Source: Austropuccinia psidii (lineage: Eukaryota > Basidiomycota > Pucciniomycetes > Pucciniales > Sphaerophragmiaceae). From it: DNA of 64,000 nucleotides. Position 1 is the stretch's first letter. Every line of letters starts with the position of its first letter. Positions 34,781 through 47,358 of the stretch are shown here, piece by piece. A program made the translations under genes and the position numbers. Where the stretch lies: contig JALGQZ010000004.1 in NCBI GenBank assembly GCA_023105745.1, positions 38,950,437 through 39,014,436 of the forward strand, given 5' to 3'. The notes below the pieces were generated by a model. The model worked only from the letters and a program-made list of their open reading frames with translations. It was not told the origin of the DNA and did not search any database.

Positions 34781-35267
34781 TTTATTATTAGATTAAATAA
34801 TGAAGAGAATTTAATAAAGCTGTTTTGAAATTAAGTTATGGGAAATTAAATGAAAAACAAAAAAGCTTTTGCAAGAGTAGAAAAGAAGTATTTCAGTAAA
34901 ATATTTTCTTATTAATTTTCTTAAAATGAATGATAATGATGCAATTAAGGAGCTTATTAATTAAGCTTGTATTATTATTGACTTTGTACTAGAATAACTT
35001 AAAGAATCAATTTCAAGTCTGTGATGTGAAGAGCCACTATTTAGACAATGTAAGTTTATTCCAAATCAATAAATGGTATATTTTTCCAAAGAATACTCTC
35101 AAGAAAAATGATTTTTCTACATATATAAGAATTATTGATAAGGGATAAGTCCCAAAAAATCCAACTATAAGTAAATATGGCAGTTTTATGTCAAAATAGA
35201 GTAACATAAGGTCTATAATAGGATTTATGTCTCAAAAATTTGTTAAAACAATGGTCAGGCTCCCAAA

Positions 35268-35392
35268 TTCAAGGTTTTTCTATGAAACTCTTGATAATAT
35301 TAATAAAAATCAAGAGTACTACAGTTGTCCTTGGTAGAAAATATAGTATAATTAATTATTATAGCCACAAACTGATATAATTATTAAAACAG

Positions 35393-35423
<31 letters not shown>

Positions 35424-36749
35424 AAGAAGAATCAATTATTCTTAAATAATTTTAAGATAAAATCTCTTAATAATCATAATAAATTACATTTATTCCATTA
35501 TTATTGTAGTAATTGACAGCTATAATAATAAGAAATATGAAATATATTAATGAGACATTTATATGTGGAAAATAATAGTATTTAACCACTTATAGATAAT
35601 AAAGAAATTATTCATCAAAGAGTTTATCTCACACACTGTGTAGAGATGATTTGTATGGAGAAATTCTATGAAAAAACTATTACTAGATGAAAGAATATAG
35701 AATATTCAGAGAAAAACTTCCTTATCATATCTATTTAATAAAATAATTCATAAAAAACAGCTATAGTATTAAATAACTTCTATAAGTGAAAACACACCAA
35801 AAATCAATATTTCAAAGGAACAAAACAGCTTTATATGATAAAATAAGATTTAAGAGTTTTTAGAGGAATTTGTTTATTTGAAAGATATATAAAACAATAA
35901 TTTTATAAGATAAAATAAATTATTGGGGATTAAAACAATATAATCTAAATTTTATGATTTCAATTATTTATTTACAATGCATAGAGAATAAAATAACTGA
36001 ATAATTAATTTAATAATATAAGATTTTATATGGAATAAAGTATTACCTGTTTTAAATGTCTGATTTATTGAATGATTATGATAATGATGATGGACAAAAA
36101 TGATGATTTAAATACTTTTTTTATTCATTAAGAGAATCTATAATGATTATTAATTTATATAGAAGGTGTCTCAGATCAAAACTGAAATACATTCTTAAAA
36201 ATAAGGTTACCAGTGTTATTCTTAACTCCATGTAACTTTGATCCTCTTTTAAGTTTATTATTTTGAGTTTTAATATAAAATTTATCAATTTATATTGAAT
36301 TATATTACATGAACCACTTAAAAATGAACTCTCAAGCCAAAATCCTTTAAATAATATTTTTGATTAATTTCTAAAGAAAGCTTAATTTTTTCAAGAACAA
36401 TTGAAAGAGGTACTTTCAAGGCTAAATATCAAAGTATATTACTCATAAAATATATTCAAAATATTATTCAGAGACAGATAATATTTCATTTTAAGATGTG
36501 TGAAAAGCTCAAGGAAATTCATTGAGAACTGGACTTTTTATGAATTTTCAAACTTATTGCTTTTTTTCCACATAAAAATAGAAATACACACCAACTATTA
36601 GCTTATGATAAGGTTTAAATTCTCTTAACTTCAATTTTAAGCTCATTTAATCTTAATTAAGCTCTGAAAGCTACTAAAACCTTGATTGAAAGCCTGCATA
36701 TGGGGATTTACCCTTTGGCAGCTTGTAATCCCTGTCCAAAAGGGGAATG
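35268..36749 (-). repeat. 5' LTR of element F, 3' portion
   Basis: On the minus strand this is the 3' portion of the LTR, ending near AACCTTGA at 35268, where the leader begins. It aligns by eye with F2 over about 1.4 kb (32178-33616), including ATTATAGCCACAAA, CACACCAAAAATYRATAT and GCCTGCATATGGGGATTTACCC. The match stops at about 36740, where pogo-associated sequence begins. The rest of the LTR appears to resume far away, near 62100-62840. Confidence 0.72.
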
Positions 36750-37029
36750 CAGTCAAAACTGTCATAGCTTATACACATTAGTGGACAGTATTCTCAATGG
36801 TAATTAAAGTTTTATGGCTTAGGGAAGCATTTTTCAAAATCTATACATGGTTTCAAAAAAATAATGTTTTTTTGTTTATATCAAGCAAAAATATAGACAA
36901 TAAAGCATTTGTAACATAACTATAGTAAAATACTTGTTTTTGTAATTACAATCAAATACAAAGGAAATATATATGATACATTAGTAATCCATGTTTGAAA
37001 TAATCCCAAATTGATTTCTGCTTGCTGCA
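36750..37029. other. Flank of the pogo-like transposon
   Basis: AT-rich sequence with no gene. CAGTCAAAACTGTCATAGCTT at 36750 is loosely similar, in inverted orientation, to the sequence ending at 61060 (CAGTGGTCAAAATGAACAAG). These might be decayed terminal inverted repeats of the pogo element. Confidence 0.3.
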
Positions 37030-37538
37030 GTTGATTTATTTGACCTCTACTTCCCTATCAAAGAAATTTAATACCTCACTAACTTGATCTGAGCATTTTG
37101 ATAAAGATGCAGCTGCATAAGTTAAAATACCAGAAGTGGCTTTCTGAAAAATTGAAATTGAGGTAATTAGAAGTGTGGGCTCCTCATTATCCAAGTCTTA
37201 AATCTCTTGAGAAAAGGGTTGATGATTATTAAAAACATCTTTTATTGTTAAGTTGTTAAAGTAATTTTCTTTTAATGCGGTTAAAAGTTCTTAAATAAAC
37301 ATTTGGTTTCATGGTATAGTTATTCCTAATTCATGAAGTCATTCATTTTCTTTCCCCAGTTAGTTCTGATCCTTGAGAATTCCAAAGTTGTTTGGAAGTT
37401 CTTTGAGCTTTGGAAGGATCTTTGTATGATTCCAACAACTTTTTATTGTTGATGCTCTAATAGAATCCCAAGAAATACAAAAATGCTCATTTTTATTGAC
37501 CAATCAATGTTTTAAATATGATTCAAGCTGATATTTTT
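37030..37538 (-). pseudogene. pogo-like transposase, C-terminal part
   Basis: On the minus strand, directly beyond the MULE end, the reading is WDSIRASTIKSCWNHTKILP, then LKELPNNFGILKDQN, LLTALKENYFNNLTIKDVFN and ISIFQKATSGILTYAAASLS, ending near 37030. The WDSI-x-STI-x-xCW-x-HT-x-IL pattern is the conserved end of pogo/Tigger (CENP-B-like) DDE transposases. The N-terminal part lies at 59299-60170, on the other side of the MULE. Stops (after DQN, HELGITIP) make it non-functional. Confidence 0.72.
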
Positions 37539-38039
37539 GGGGTTTTGATAAGCCCATGTAAGCTTTTAGTAAAAACATTTAAGTGACCCATTTTTTGAAA
37601 ACAATTTCTCAGGCTTAGTTTTGAGGATTTTCTTAATTTTTTGGGCCACATTTTGTCTGAAATGGGATGTCAATATCCCCAAATTTCACCAATTTTTTTT
37701 TGCCAAATTTCTCAAATTCAGCCAATTTGACAAAATGGCATATTTTTTAAAAGAAATACATTTTAAATCTTCCCACTTATGAATTTCTTTCATTTTTCTT
37801 AGAAAGATGAAGAGTTCAATCTTTAAAATCAAAAATTAGAATCCCATAATTTTGGGAATTTTTTTTTGTGGGACAAGTGAAGACACAAAAAGGTGTCTCT
37901 TTCATGTTTGTAATATGACTATTTTTGAGTACAAAAGTGCCACATTTTTGATAAAAAAATGATACTGAGGTGGGATTTAAGCAATAAATAGGACTGAGGA
38001 GGGGGATAATTGGAGTAAATTGTATATACAAAACTCAAT

Positions 38040-39169
38040 TAATCTGAATCAACCTCCAAAATAGCTTGTTTTTTCTGAGGGGGAGGAATATTCGACAGAT
38101 ATAACATCCTGTGTTTCTTAGGTTTATCTTCCCACCCCAGGGCTTGTGGTTGGGCAGTAAATTCCCAACTCACAGTAATGGGGGAGACTGGATAAGCTTT
38201 AGAAATGATGATTTTCAATGGAACAAAAGGAGGTCAGCTATCTAAGAAGCAGATGAAATGGGTGTATTATCATTTGGAGGACAAAAATAAAGGAAAAAAG
38301 AGAAAGATTGGAATTTAGAATAAAAGAAAACTGATCTTTGATACTTATTTGAAATAGGATCCCCATATCAGGAATGGACACAAAGTTGATCTTTGGAGCC
38401 TGGCCAACATCTTCATTCCACTCAATTATGTCCAAATAAGAGGATACTGAGAGAATCAAAGTGTTCATGGCTTAATAAAGGTATTGATTTTTTGAATTTC
38501 TTCAGCCAAGTCACCTCTGACATCATCCCATTGATCTTGAGTCTTGTAAATGTGGTGAGATACTGTTCTTTAGCCACAGTATCCATCACCCTGAAGATTG
38601 ATGGTCTTGAAGGTGTGTTTCAATATAAACTTTTGCAAGTCTTCTTAGCCAGGTACCTGATAAAAATAGGTCAAATAAATTAATAAATATTTAAATAAAC
38701 AAAAGAAGTATACATTGAAATGAATCATAAACTCACAAAGAGCTTGGAGCATTGATCACTTGTGTGATAATCTCTTTGGCAATGCTCACAGGTCAAGTCA
38801 ATTGCATCATTAATATTCAAAGTCGTGGCAGGCTTGTGGGACTTTGTTTGTGAGTTTTATCTACCCATTTCCAATCTTCTGGACCTTATAAGGGTGACTC
38901 CTGATTTTCCATATTTATTCAACTCAGTAACTGAGGGTAGTTAATATGATGAGCTTATTGATTTTTATGATGAGGCCTAAAAATCTTAATAATCTTCAGA
39001 TGAATTCACTTCCATTATTGGAGAGGGTGCAATTTACTGTGATCTTGATGTTGTTTTTCTGGTCACTTTTGATGGGGGTCTTCCTCCTCTCTGGGATTAA
39101 CTTTCAATGATTTCAGATCTAGAGGGTTCTCGTTTATGTTTATATTTATTTTTGGCTCTTTGAGGCCTA
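38040..39169 (-). pseudogene. MULE C-terminal tail with OTU-like protease domain
   Basis: The minus strand continues from the MULE C-terminus with a basic segment (RAKNKYKHKREPSRSEIIES) and a cysteine-containing stretch (LTCEHCQRDYHTSDQC). A possible intron (GTGAGT to CAG, about 38738-38657) follows. Then comes an OTU-like cysteine protease signature, GDGYCG with the catalytic cysteine, followed at once by a stop. Next are TQDQWDDVRGDLAEEIQKIN and SYLDIIEWNEDVGQAPKINF, and a PDMG block resembling the PDTG of such domains. In known families the OTU domain removes ubiquitin-like tags. OTU domains are reported in some MULE groups such as Phantom. Confidence 0.68.
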
Positions 39170-39174
39170 ACATG

Positions 39175-40614
39175 TGTCAGCCTGTGACTCAAAACCAGAG
39201 CACAAGCATGACAGCCAAAATACCATCAACCAATGGTATAGCCAAGATACCACCAAAACATGGATCTGAGCCAAATTAGCTCAAAGGGGTATTAGAAGAA
39301 AGAGGAAAATCATCCCTTTCCAAATATTCAAGTCCCATCATCATAGGACAAAGAATAACAAAGTTATTCCTGCTCAAAGTTGTTGCTGAGCATAAACCTT
39401 AATTTTCACCTCTCATCTGAAATACAGAGTAAGAGGCTTAACCCCATCAAATTGGTATTCAAAATGAAGCTCTAAGTCAGGGCTATCCAATGGTGCAAGC
39501 CAAACTGAGCTAGCACCAGTATTACTGATTTTATGGCCAAATCAGGCCAAATAAGGGTGAACAAAACATTTACCTGTCATCTAGCTTCTACAGTTTTAGT
39601 GTGAGATACCTAAAGTGGGGTCTTTTTGGAAAGAGAACAATCAGGGCTATCTGATGGTGTCATTCATTTCCTCATATCTCAACTAAATCAAAAGCTATAG
39701 GGAAAATGAGCCCAATACAGCTTTTTGCCTAAACCATGCATGTGTACAAAAAATCTTGTACATGGCATAACTTTGCCATACTTAATGATACCCATTTCAA
39801 ATAAGGTACCAATGTGTAAAGCACAAACAGGGCTACACACCAATTTGAATTAAGGTTAATACCTCAAGAACTGACAAGGTTCTAGCTGTTTTAAGGTCAA
39901 AATCCCACATTTTGACCAATACAGCTTTACCATGGGATAATATTCCATAACCATGATTATGAGGTGTCAAACAGACAAAGAAGCATTTTTATACTTCAAT
40001 ACCTCATAATTCAGTCAATACTGGGGTCCCATACAGTTTCTTTACAGCATTCTACATGTCATACATGTCAGAAGAAGGCTATGTGGTCCCCAGATGAAAA
40101 TTTTCACCCTGTATTGGTGAAAGCCACCCAGATGTGGTTTCAAAGCCACATCTGAGCCCAATACAGGCTATACAGGTCTTTTGCAAACCACAAGCCTGTC
40201 TCAGAGAGTGAAAGAATCTTCACTTCCTCTATGTGGAAAGGTCTAGCAGCCTTTCCACCCCATTTCAGGATAAAAGGAGGGCTTTTCACAGCCAGAAAAG
40301 CTTTCATCATCCTGCTCTTAAATTCCTATGTAGTAAAACTGTCAAAAACAGCTATACTCTTGGAAAATAATCAGGTATAATTATAATCTCAATTATTTTA
40401 GTCTTTATTATTGTCATCCAACAGGTAAAGCTGCACCCAGGGCTTTCAACAGCCCTCACCACCACTATCTTATAATATTAAAGCCCTTTTAATTTCATCA
40501 TAAAATCCTTATTATCTATCAAAACCTTTATTTTAAATCTTTCATCATGTGTCACAGTCACAGTTAAAGTTGTAAATATCCTAATTACTACTTCTACATA
40601 GACTCAACCTGACA
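39175..40614 (+). repeat. 5' LTR of B3
   Basis: 1440 bp, from TGTCAGCCTGTGAC to CAACCTGACA. It is uninterrupted and so is a good reference for family B. The 3' LTR, minus its insertions, is almost the same length (about 1446 bp). Confidence 0.93.
40268..40295 (+). promoter_or_regulatory. Putative TATA-like promoter block of LTR B
   Basis: GGATAAAAGGAGGGCTTTTC is conserved near 8124, 13987, 40268 and 53155 in the four family B LTRs, at the same place in each. It resembles a TATA box, and about 330 bp of LTR follows it. Its function is inferred from conservation only. Confidence 0.45.
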
Positions 40615-40640
40615 ATTTGGGGGCCTGGCCTTGTTTTAAC
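40615..40640 (+). promoter_or_regulatory. Primer-binding-site region of B3
   Basis: The sequence directly after the LTR reads ATTTGGGGGCCTGGCC. The element F leader begins almost identically (ATTTGGGAGCCTGACC). TGGGGGCC, starting four bases in, could pair with a tRNA 3' end that finishes GGCCCCCA. Which tRNA is used cannot be told here. Confidence 0.5.
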
Positions 40641-40658
40641 CTTTCTTGGACCTTAAAA

Positions 40659-42363
40659 GTGAGTTTTTTCACTTATTTTCTCTATTCCTGACATTTCATT
40701 TTATGTTTTTAGGTGTACTTTTTCTTAGACATATATATATATTATATATTTTCTGGATTAATTGCTGTACACACCATTTTATACTCATATTTTAAGAGTA
40801 CCTGTCACGTGGCTAATAGCCACAGGACCTTTATTTTTGGCGTGTTTTACATATAAAAACACTTTAAGCCAATAATACAGTCTTTTCTGAATACAATAGG
40901 GACACCTTTTACTGTAAAACCAACAGTTGAGGTGTGGTTGGGCATATTGTTAATTCAATTACCTTCTTATAAACCACCTTTTACTAGATTATACTTGCTA
41001 ATTACAAGTGATCTGTAAGATATTGGTATACAAACAGTGTACCAAATATCTGTAAGCTGTATTTCTGACGTGAAATTGTTAATTCAATTACACTGTCATT
41101 ATACAAGGGCATATTGTAGTAATATACAAGCCCAGAGGGTATTCTTAGAAGTGCAAACAGCATTTTGAGAAGTCTTAACTGACATTAAGCCCTCTTTTAC
41201 TGTTTGATTCAGTGGAAGATGACTTCATACCACTTGAGACCCAGTCACAGGCCAACATACCAGTGACACCCTCAGAACTAGAGGGCAGCAAAGGGAAAGG
41301 AAAGAGGCACAGTGAAAGCCTTATCACAGCAAAGAAGTGGACACCTATTGCCACCCAGAAGAGTAAAAAAAACCAACCTTAACCGCTTGTACAGGGAAAA
41401 TTACTATAATTAACCCAGTTGTAACCTCTAAAATAGATTGCCCAAATCAGCACACACCAAATTTGTACAAGGCCCAGTCAAAGGTAAATATTCTAGGAAC
41501 ATAAAGTTTTTGACTTCTTGCAAACACTGACATGTAACCTGTATACCTCAGAGACCTTGGCTTCCAAAGGAACCAACCAGAGGACAGAGAAGGATTGTCC
41601 AGAACCAGAAGACCTGGAAGAGGACACCTTGGACACAGTGGTGGATGGCAAAACAATGAGGGAGATAATATCAACCTTGCCATTCACACTCCATTTCAAC
41701 AGGAACCTCAAACCAGAGGACTGGAAAGACATGGATCAAGTTCTTCAGCTCCACCAACTCCTCAAAGCTTTATTTCAATGGAGCATGGACAACAAGAGGT
41801 TCAACCTAGAATCTCACTGGGCAGAACTTAAAGCAAGTTTCCAGAAGATCTGTCTCAAAGAGATAGACTTCAAGGACCTTATGGCAATCACCAAAGGTTG
41901 GAATCCTACCAGGCAGTTCAGACTCCTGGAGGCAAGGGCAACCAGGATAAGGGAGAATCAAGCCACTATCCCAGCTATAGAAGAACAGCTGACCCAGACA
42001 GGGCATACTCAGATTCCTTCAGGCTCACAAGAAGCAGGCCAAATCAGCTCTCCAGTGGCTTCACACCATTCAGAAACCAGCAGATCAGTGGCCAATAGTC
42101 ACCATTCTTCACAATTCCAGGATGTTTCCAGGAGAAGACAAGGAAACAAGGGAAAAAACAAGACCTCCTTCAACCATAGAAAGAGAGAGTCAGACCCCAT
42201 GATTCAGAAGCTGTTGGATTTGGTGAAAGAAGTGCACAAGAACCAGAAGTAGTTGTGAATAACTCTAGAATCAGTAGTCCCATTAATAGAAATATTACCC
42301 CTACTCAGATTGAACATAATTTTGTTACACCTGAGAGTAACTTAAACAGTGATGCACTGTGGT
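40659..42363 (+). pseudogene. Gypsy B3 gag, N-terminal part
   Basis: A possible leader intron runs from GTGAGT (40659) to CAG (about 41212). Coding sequence then begins EDDFIPLETQSQANIPVTPS. It is stopped by TAA at 41380 next to a run of eight A, and degenerates to 41517. A clean stretch from 41518 includes TLDTVVDGKTMREIISTLPF, FNRNLKPEDWKDMDQVLQLH and QFRLLEARATRIRENQATIP, to TAG 42250. Frame-shifted sequence (ISSPINRNITPTQ) then runs on to the F3 insertion. It has no known enzyme motif; charged and glutamine-rich helical segments suit a structural gag. Confidence 0.72.
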
Positions 42364-44274
42364 TGTGAGCCTTGAGGTATATTTTACATACTCAAATAGG
42401 CCACAATTATCTTAAAAATAAATTTTTAATTATGCATAACTCATAAGTCATGCATATATCCAAAATTCATCATTTTTAATTTCAGAAAAGATGAATAACT
42501 TTTTATTGAGTAGGTAAATCCATGGATTCAAGGCCAGATTTGGATTCTACACAAAAATTCACCTAGGGTAGCTCCATAGAGCAAATAAGCTCAAATTAAC
42601 TCTTTGTGGTGGTAAAATGGAAAATACTTCAATACCACATCATCAATACCACATAAAAGATCTGTGAAGATGTTTGTTTTTCTTAATTTCACGCCAAAAA
42701 TAATGGGAATGTGAGAAATCCCATGTTACACATACCCTAAGAATAGTGTTATGCATGTTTTGAGAACTTAATATCATGGTATTCTTATATGGACTTTTGG
42801 TACACCCATAGTGGATATCTCACTTTAAGCTTAAAATTCTATTTTGACGTGAAAAATAGGCAAGGGGGACAAAAGACATCAAAGAGAGCCAGGGTACCCA
42901 ACTTCTGAGGCCTCAGAGGTGTGGACAGCTCCAAAGCTTGGATCCATGGCTGACCTTGGCCTAATTGGTAAGCTAAAAACCCTTTGGGAACTTGGTTACC
43001 ATGTTACAACTACTATAAATCTTAAGAAAATAGCAAATAACCTGCTATTTTGATGTGCCAAGGAGGTAAAGAGCTACTTAGACTCCTGTAACCATGGCAA
43101 TTCTTAATGGTTATCCATGGATAAACCCCAAAATAGTAATTAAAACCCTTTTTGTACTTGTATCCATTGATTTACCTCATAGCAACCAGTGAAACACTGA
43201 TATTTGCAATTCTACATGGAAGTGAGGTAAAAACTTCAAAAATTCATTAAAAATACAATTCTTAATGAATCTTTCTGAAGCTTTCAGGACTAATAGAGAA
43301 CTGTATTATCTATGGCACAACCAAAAAGACTTATGGTTTTAGTAGTAAAATTAAAAGGTCTACTTACAGTCCATTTTTGATTATTCTACGTGAAACACTG
43401 AATCTTCAAAAATTCACAGTAATTAAAACCTGTGATGAAATTGCCAATAACATTGATAACTTTGAGAAATCAATGATTATTTTTGAATAAAAGAAGATTT
43501 ACAGATTTTACTCCTTTTATTCTTAACCATATTGGGGTTGGTAGTCACGTAAAAGCATCAATTAAGTAATTATGGTAATCTTGCGTGACAACAGATGATG
43601 CAATCAATAATCCAAAAAGGTTTATTGTTTTCTCACTCACTGGTTTTTCAGTTTGCTCCATGGCACACCTCTGTGAGCTGTTGTTGACTTAAAAGAGGCC
43701 TCCTCTTGCTTTTTTTTCCACAGAATCATCTTATTGTCATTTTAAATCATTATTACCAACAAGTAAGTATTAGTTATAGCTATTCTTAAGTGTTTTAAAT
43801 CTTTCAGAATCAATCAGAAAGACGTGAAATCATAGAATCCAACTATATATTGCTGTAATACTGTTATAAATTCATTTTGATCCTTAAAATCCACAATTCT
43901 ACGTCAAATCTCCCTATCTTATCTTTCAATAAGTTCTTTGGAATATTAGTGAGTGATTTATTTTTAATTCTTAAATTTTTTCTCTAAAATTAGTTTTCTT
44001 CAAGAATTATCATTATAGTTATCCTTGCAAAAGATAATTATATATTAAAATAATTTTTTTATTTTAATAAAAGAAGTTTTATTATTAAAATCTTCTTGTA
44101 GACAATTACCGCTCACTGTTAAAATCATTAGTAGTGTTTAACACATGAAAGAAATAATTCTTTAATTATTTAATTGTGGTCATAATAATATTTTATTATT
44201 ATATTTCATAAGAACAGACATAGTACTGTTGATTAATAGTGATATTATCATCAGCTTCATAGTCACATCTTACA
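42364..44274 (+). mobile_element. Solo LTR F3 in B3 gag
   Basis: 1911 bp, from TGTGAGCCTTGAGGTATATT to ATCTTACA, flanked by a perfect 5-bp duplication GTGGT (42359-42363 and 44275-44279). The gag reading ALWL before it and WLQMSQYAEQ after it join across the duplication. AT-rich, with no genes. Its internal blocks match F2 in inverted orientation. Confidence 0.9.
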
Positions 44275-45466
44275 GTGGTTACAAATGTCCCAATATGCTG
44301 AGCAAACCCAAAAGCAGTTTGCAGAACTTGAAGCAAGTCATGAGAGGATGAAAAAATTAACAGCCTCCATGGTTAAAATTGTGAAAACTCTTCAAGAAGG
44401 ACATGCTCAATTGAGCAAATCCTCTGAAGAGACCAACAAAAGACTGAATCTAGTCTTTGAAGAACAACACCACAGCAAAAGGGACAGGGATTGTCTGGAT
44501 CAAGACATAAAAAAATTGTTTAATGTCTACCATAACATGAAGCCCCAACCACAAGGCCATGTTATGGACAATCCATATCAACCAAAGGACATCAAACCAG
44601 ATGCCATGTTGATGGATAAGGCAAGATCTCCATCACAATACCAAGATGGAGATGGTATGTCTTATCTAGAGAAGGAAGCCTTGAAACAGCTTCCTGAGGC
44701 CTCAAGCTGGCCCAAATTATCTGGAACAGGAGAATATGATCATATGGAACTCATAGATTATATTGATGGACTCTTCATTGATGTACCAAGCATACCAGAT
44801 TACTGGATTACTGCTAGACTAAATATAGCATTTAAAGGTCATGTAAGTATATGGTACACAGAAATGAAAGGAATCCATGGCAGAAGAAACTGGCCACGGT
44901 GGTAGAGTCAAATTATCCAAAAGTACAGTAATGGTACTTGGATATGGCAAAAGACCATGTCATTTGAAAATGACAAATACTCTGTGGACAAAGATCCATA
45001 TGAGTGGTGTCTTAGACAGTCTAAAATACTGGAAGCCATTGGTCCTGAGATCAATATCCAAATGAGTAATCACAAACTTCTAAAACAACTTCCAGGAGAG
45101 CTAGAGCATGCAGTAAAATGCAGATGCAACCAAAATTTCACTCTAGATGACATTTCTAATACCTTACAAGACATGAGGAAAAGAACTAATATAGGGAAAT
45201 TTAGCCTATATAGAAGCAGTAGTTTCAAAGAGAAAGAACCTCTCAGGGTGGAGTTTAAAGACAAACCCAGAGAAAGAGTGGCAGAAGTGGCAAAGAAGAA
45301 AAATTCTTGTCACAATTGTGGTTCAACAGACCACTATGTCAACAACTGTCCAAAAGAAAATAAAAAAATCTATGCCATTGAGAAAGTCTCAGAGGAGGAA
45401 TCCCCAACAGAGGATTCTGACTCAGACTCCATGGGTAATGCCATCAGAGAACCATCTGATGATTAA
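44275..45466 (+). pseudogene. Gypsy B3 gag, C-terminal part
   Basis: It resumes after F3 with MSQYAEQTQKQFAELEASHE, a likely coiled coil. The capsid-like core follows (WPKLSGTGEYDHMELIDYID, GHVSIWYTEMKGIHGRRNWP). A single in-frame TAG at 44903 breaks it. It then continues MSFENDKYSVDKDPYEWCLR and a CCHC knuckle CHNCGSTDHYVNNCP (about 45311-45355). The acidic tail (EKVSEEESPTEDSDSDS) ends at TAA 45464, after which the same frame runs into the protease. Confidence 0.85.
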
Positions 45467-47358
45467 CAAGACCCAAGAGGAACCCCACTAGATATTCAGG
45501 ACATACAGTTGGAAGCAGGGATGCCACAGGACACTTCCAACAAAAACTTGTGCAAACATACACAAGATGCACAAACATTCCTGGTTACACCGACCAAAGG
45601 GATGGAATATATACATGGAACAGCCACAAAGATGACTGTCTGTATTGACAATTCTCAACATCTACTAATCATTGATAGTGGGGCACACTGCTCCATAGTG
45701 GCCAAGAATTATCTCAATAACCACTCCCCAAATTGGGAAAACAGCTCTTGCCCACCAAGGCAAAGAACTTTGAAATTGCTTCAGGGAAGATGACTTCTAT
45801 TGGGAGAATTATCAAAGAGATAATTAGACCCCACAGGAAGGGTAATATCAGACTCAACCCAGATTTTGTAGTGCTTGATGATGCCCACATCCAAGGCTTC
45901 TTACTGGGAACAGATTACAAAAGGATGTATGGCATAGAAATTTACAGTAGTAAAAACAGGCACATCACCATTGGTACCAAGGAAAAGAAATTTCCACTTG
46001 ATATATACCAAATCTCTTCCCATGATCTACTGGAGGAGCTACTGAATGAATTCAGAGAGGGCCAGTTTAGCACTACCCTCACCAGTAAACAAAAACTAAG
46101 TTTACTGAAGATGCTGAGGAAGAACAGACCAGCATTTTCCATTGGTGAAGAGCCACTAGGCAAGATCAAAGGCCATTATATAAAACTATATCTGGATGTG
46201 GAAAGACCCTATCCACCCATGCTCAGGAGACCTCCTTATCCAGCAAGTCTGGAAACCAGGAAAGAAATTGAAAAACATATCAATGAACTCCTGGACATGG
46301 ATGTCATCAGAAAGATTGGACATAATGAAATATTGGAAATAACAACTCCTTTCCTAATCACCTGGCATGATGACAAGTCTAGACTGTGTGGAGACTTCAG
46401 AGCTCTGAACAACTACACAAAAGCAGACAGGTACCCTATACCTAGGATACCTCATGCCTTGGATAAACTGGCAAAAGCCAAATACATAACCAAAATGGAT
46501 TGTATGAAAGGCTACCACCAAAATGGATCTAAACTAAACTCCATGAAATTTCTCAGAATAATATGCCATATGGGCATATATGAGTATACCAGGATGTCAT
46601 TTGGCATCAAAAATGCACCAGCCCACTTACAAAGGATGATGGACATAATATTTCAAGAAGAAATATTGGAAGGCTGGATGGTGGTATATATTGATGATAT
46701 CATTATATACTCAGAGACATGGGAAGACCATGTACAGTACATAGACCAAGTGCTAAGTAAATGTACACCCATCAATCTGAAAGTTTCACTGAAAAAGTGT
46801 AATTTTGGCCAACAAGAGCTACTAGCTCTAGGACATAAAGTCTCAGGTCTTAGTCTGGCAATTGACCATAATAAAGTAGCAGCAGTACTGCAAAAGCCAG
46901 TACCAAAGAGCATCAAAGATATGCAATCCTTCCTTGGGCTTACTAGCTACTATAGAAATCACACCAAGAATTTTGCCCATATAACTAGTAGTTTACACAA
47001 GTTATGTTCAAAAGATGTAGGTTTTGAAATTATCAAGGAAAGGAGGGATGCATATGAGAGGATCAAACATGAACTCACAAATGAACCTGTGCTCATCTTG
47101 CCTGACTTTGAACTACCATTCAAGCTATACATAGGTGCAGCATGTAGCCAAGGCTTAGGAGCAGCCCTTCACCAAAGACAAATTGTAGATGGTGAACCAA
47201 GATAGGGAGTAATATGTTATATCTCTAGGAAACTGAAAGATTCAGAAGCCAGGTATGGGGCCACCCAGACTGAATGTCTATTCTTAGTCTGGGCTCTGGA
47301 AAAACTCCATTATTATCTGGAGGGTGCAGTCTTTGAAGTCTACACAGACTGAACAGCC
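45467..47358 (+). pseudogene. Gypsy B3 protease, RT and RNase H
   Basis: The frame continues after the gag stop. The protease active site LLIIDSGAHCSIVAKNYL is intact (about 45666-45720). A frameshift near 45740 is followed by a long open stretch (45733-47205, 490 codons). RT has the KSRLCGDFRALNNYTKADRY block and an intact VVYIDDIIIYSETW box (about 46683-46725). RNase H reads LYIGAACSQGLG, so its first catalytic aspartate is glycine. A TAG at 47203 and a TGA at about 47350 interrupt RNase H (GVICYISRKLKDSEARYGAT). Confidence 0.87.

Larger units (their letters stand above)
28780..36749 (-). mobile_element. Ty3/gypsy element F, 5' part
   Basis: The minus strand reads 5' LTR (36749-35268 here, continuing beyond an inserted block), leader, gag (34590-34301 and 32177-30440), protease and RT (30330-28800). 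It stops inside RNase H; the 3' half is missing. Immediately after the LTR the leader begins ATTTGGGAGCCTGACC, closely similar to the leader of B3 at 40615. Gag and pol are distantly similar to family B. Solo LTR F2 is inserted in gag. Confidence 0.78.

Noticed and set aside
35397..35422. TA-repeat run as a centromere or origin signal
   Set aside because: It is a short microsatellite inside an AT-rich LTR; nothing else supports such a role.
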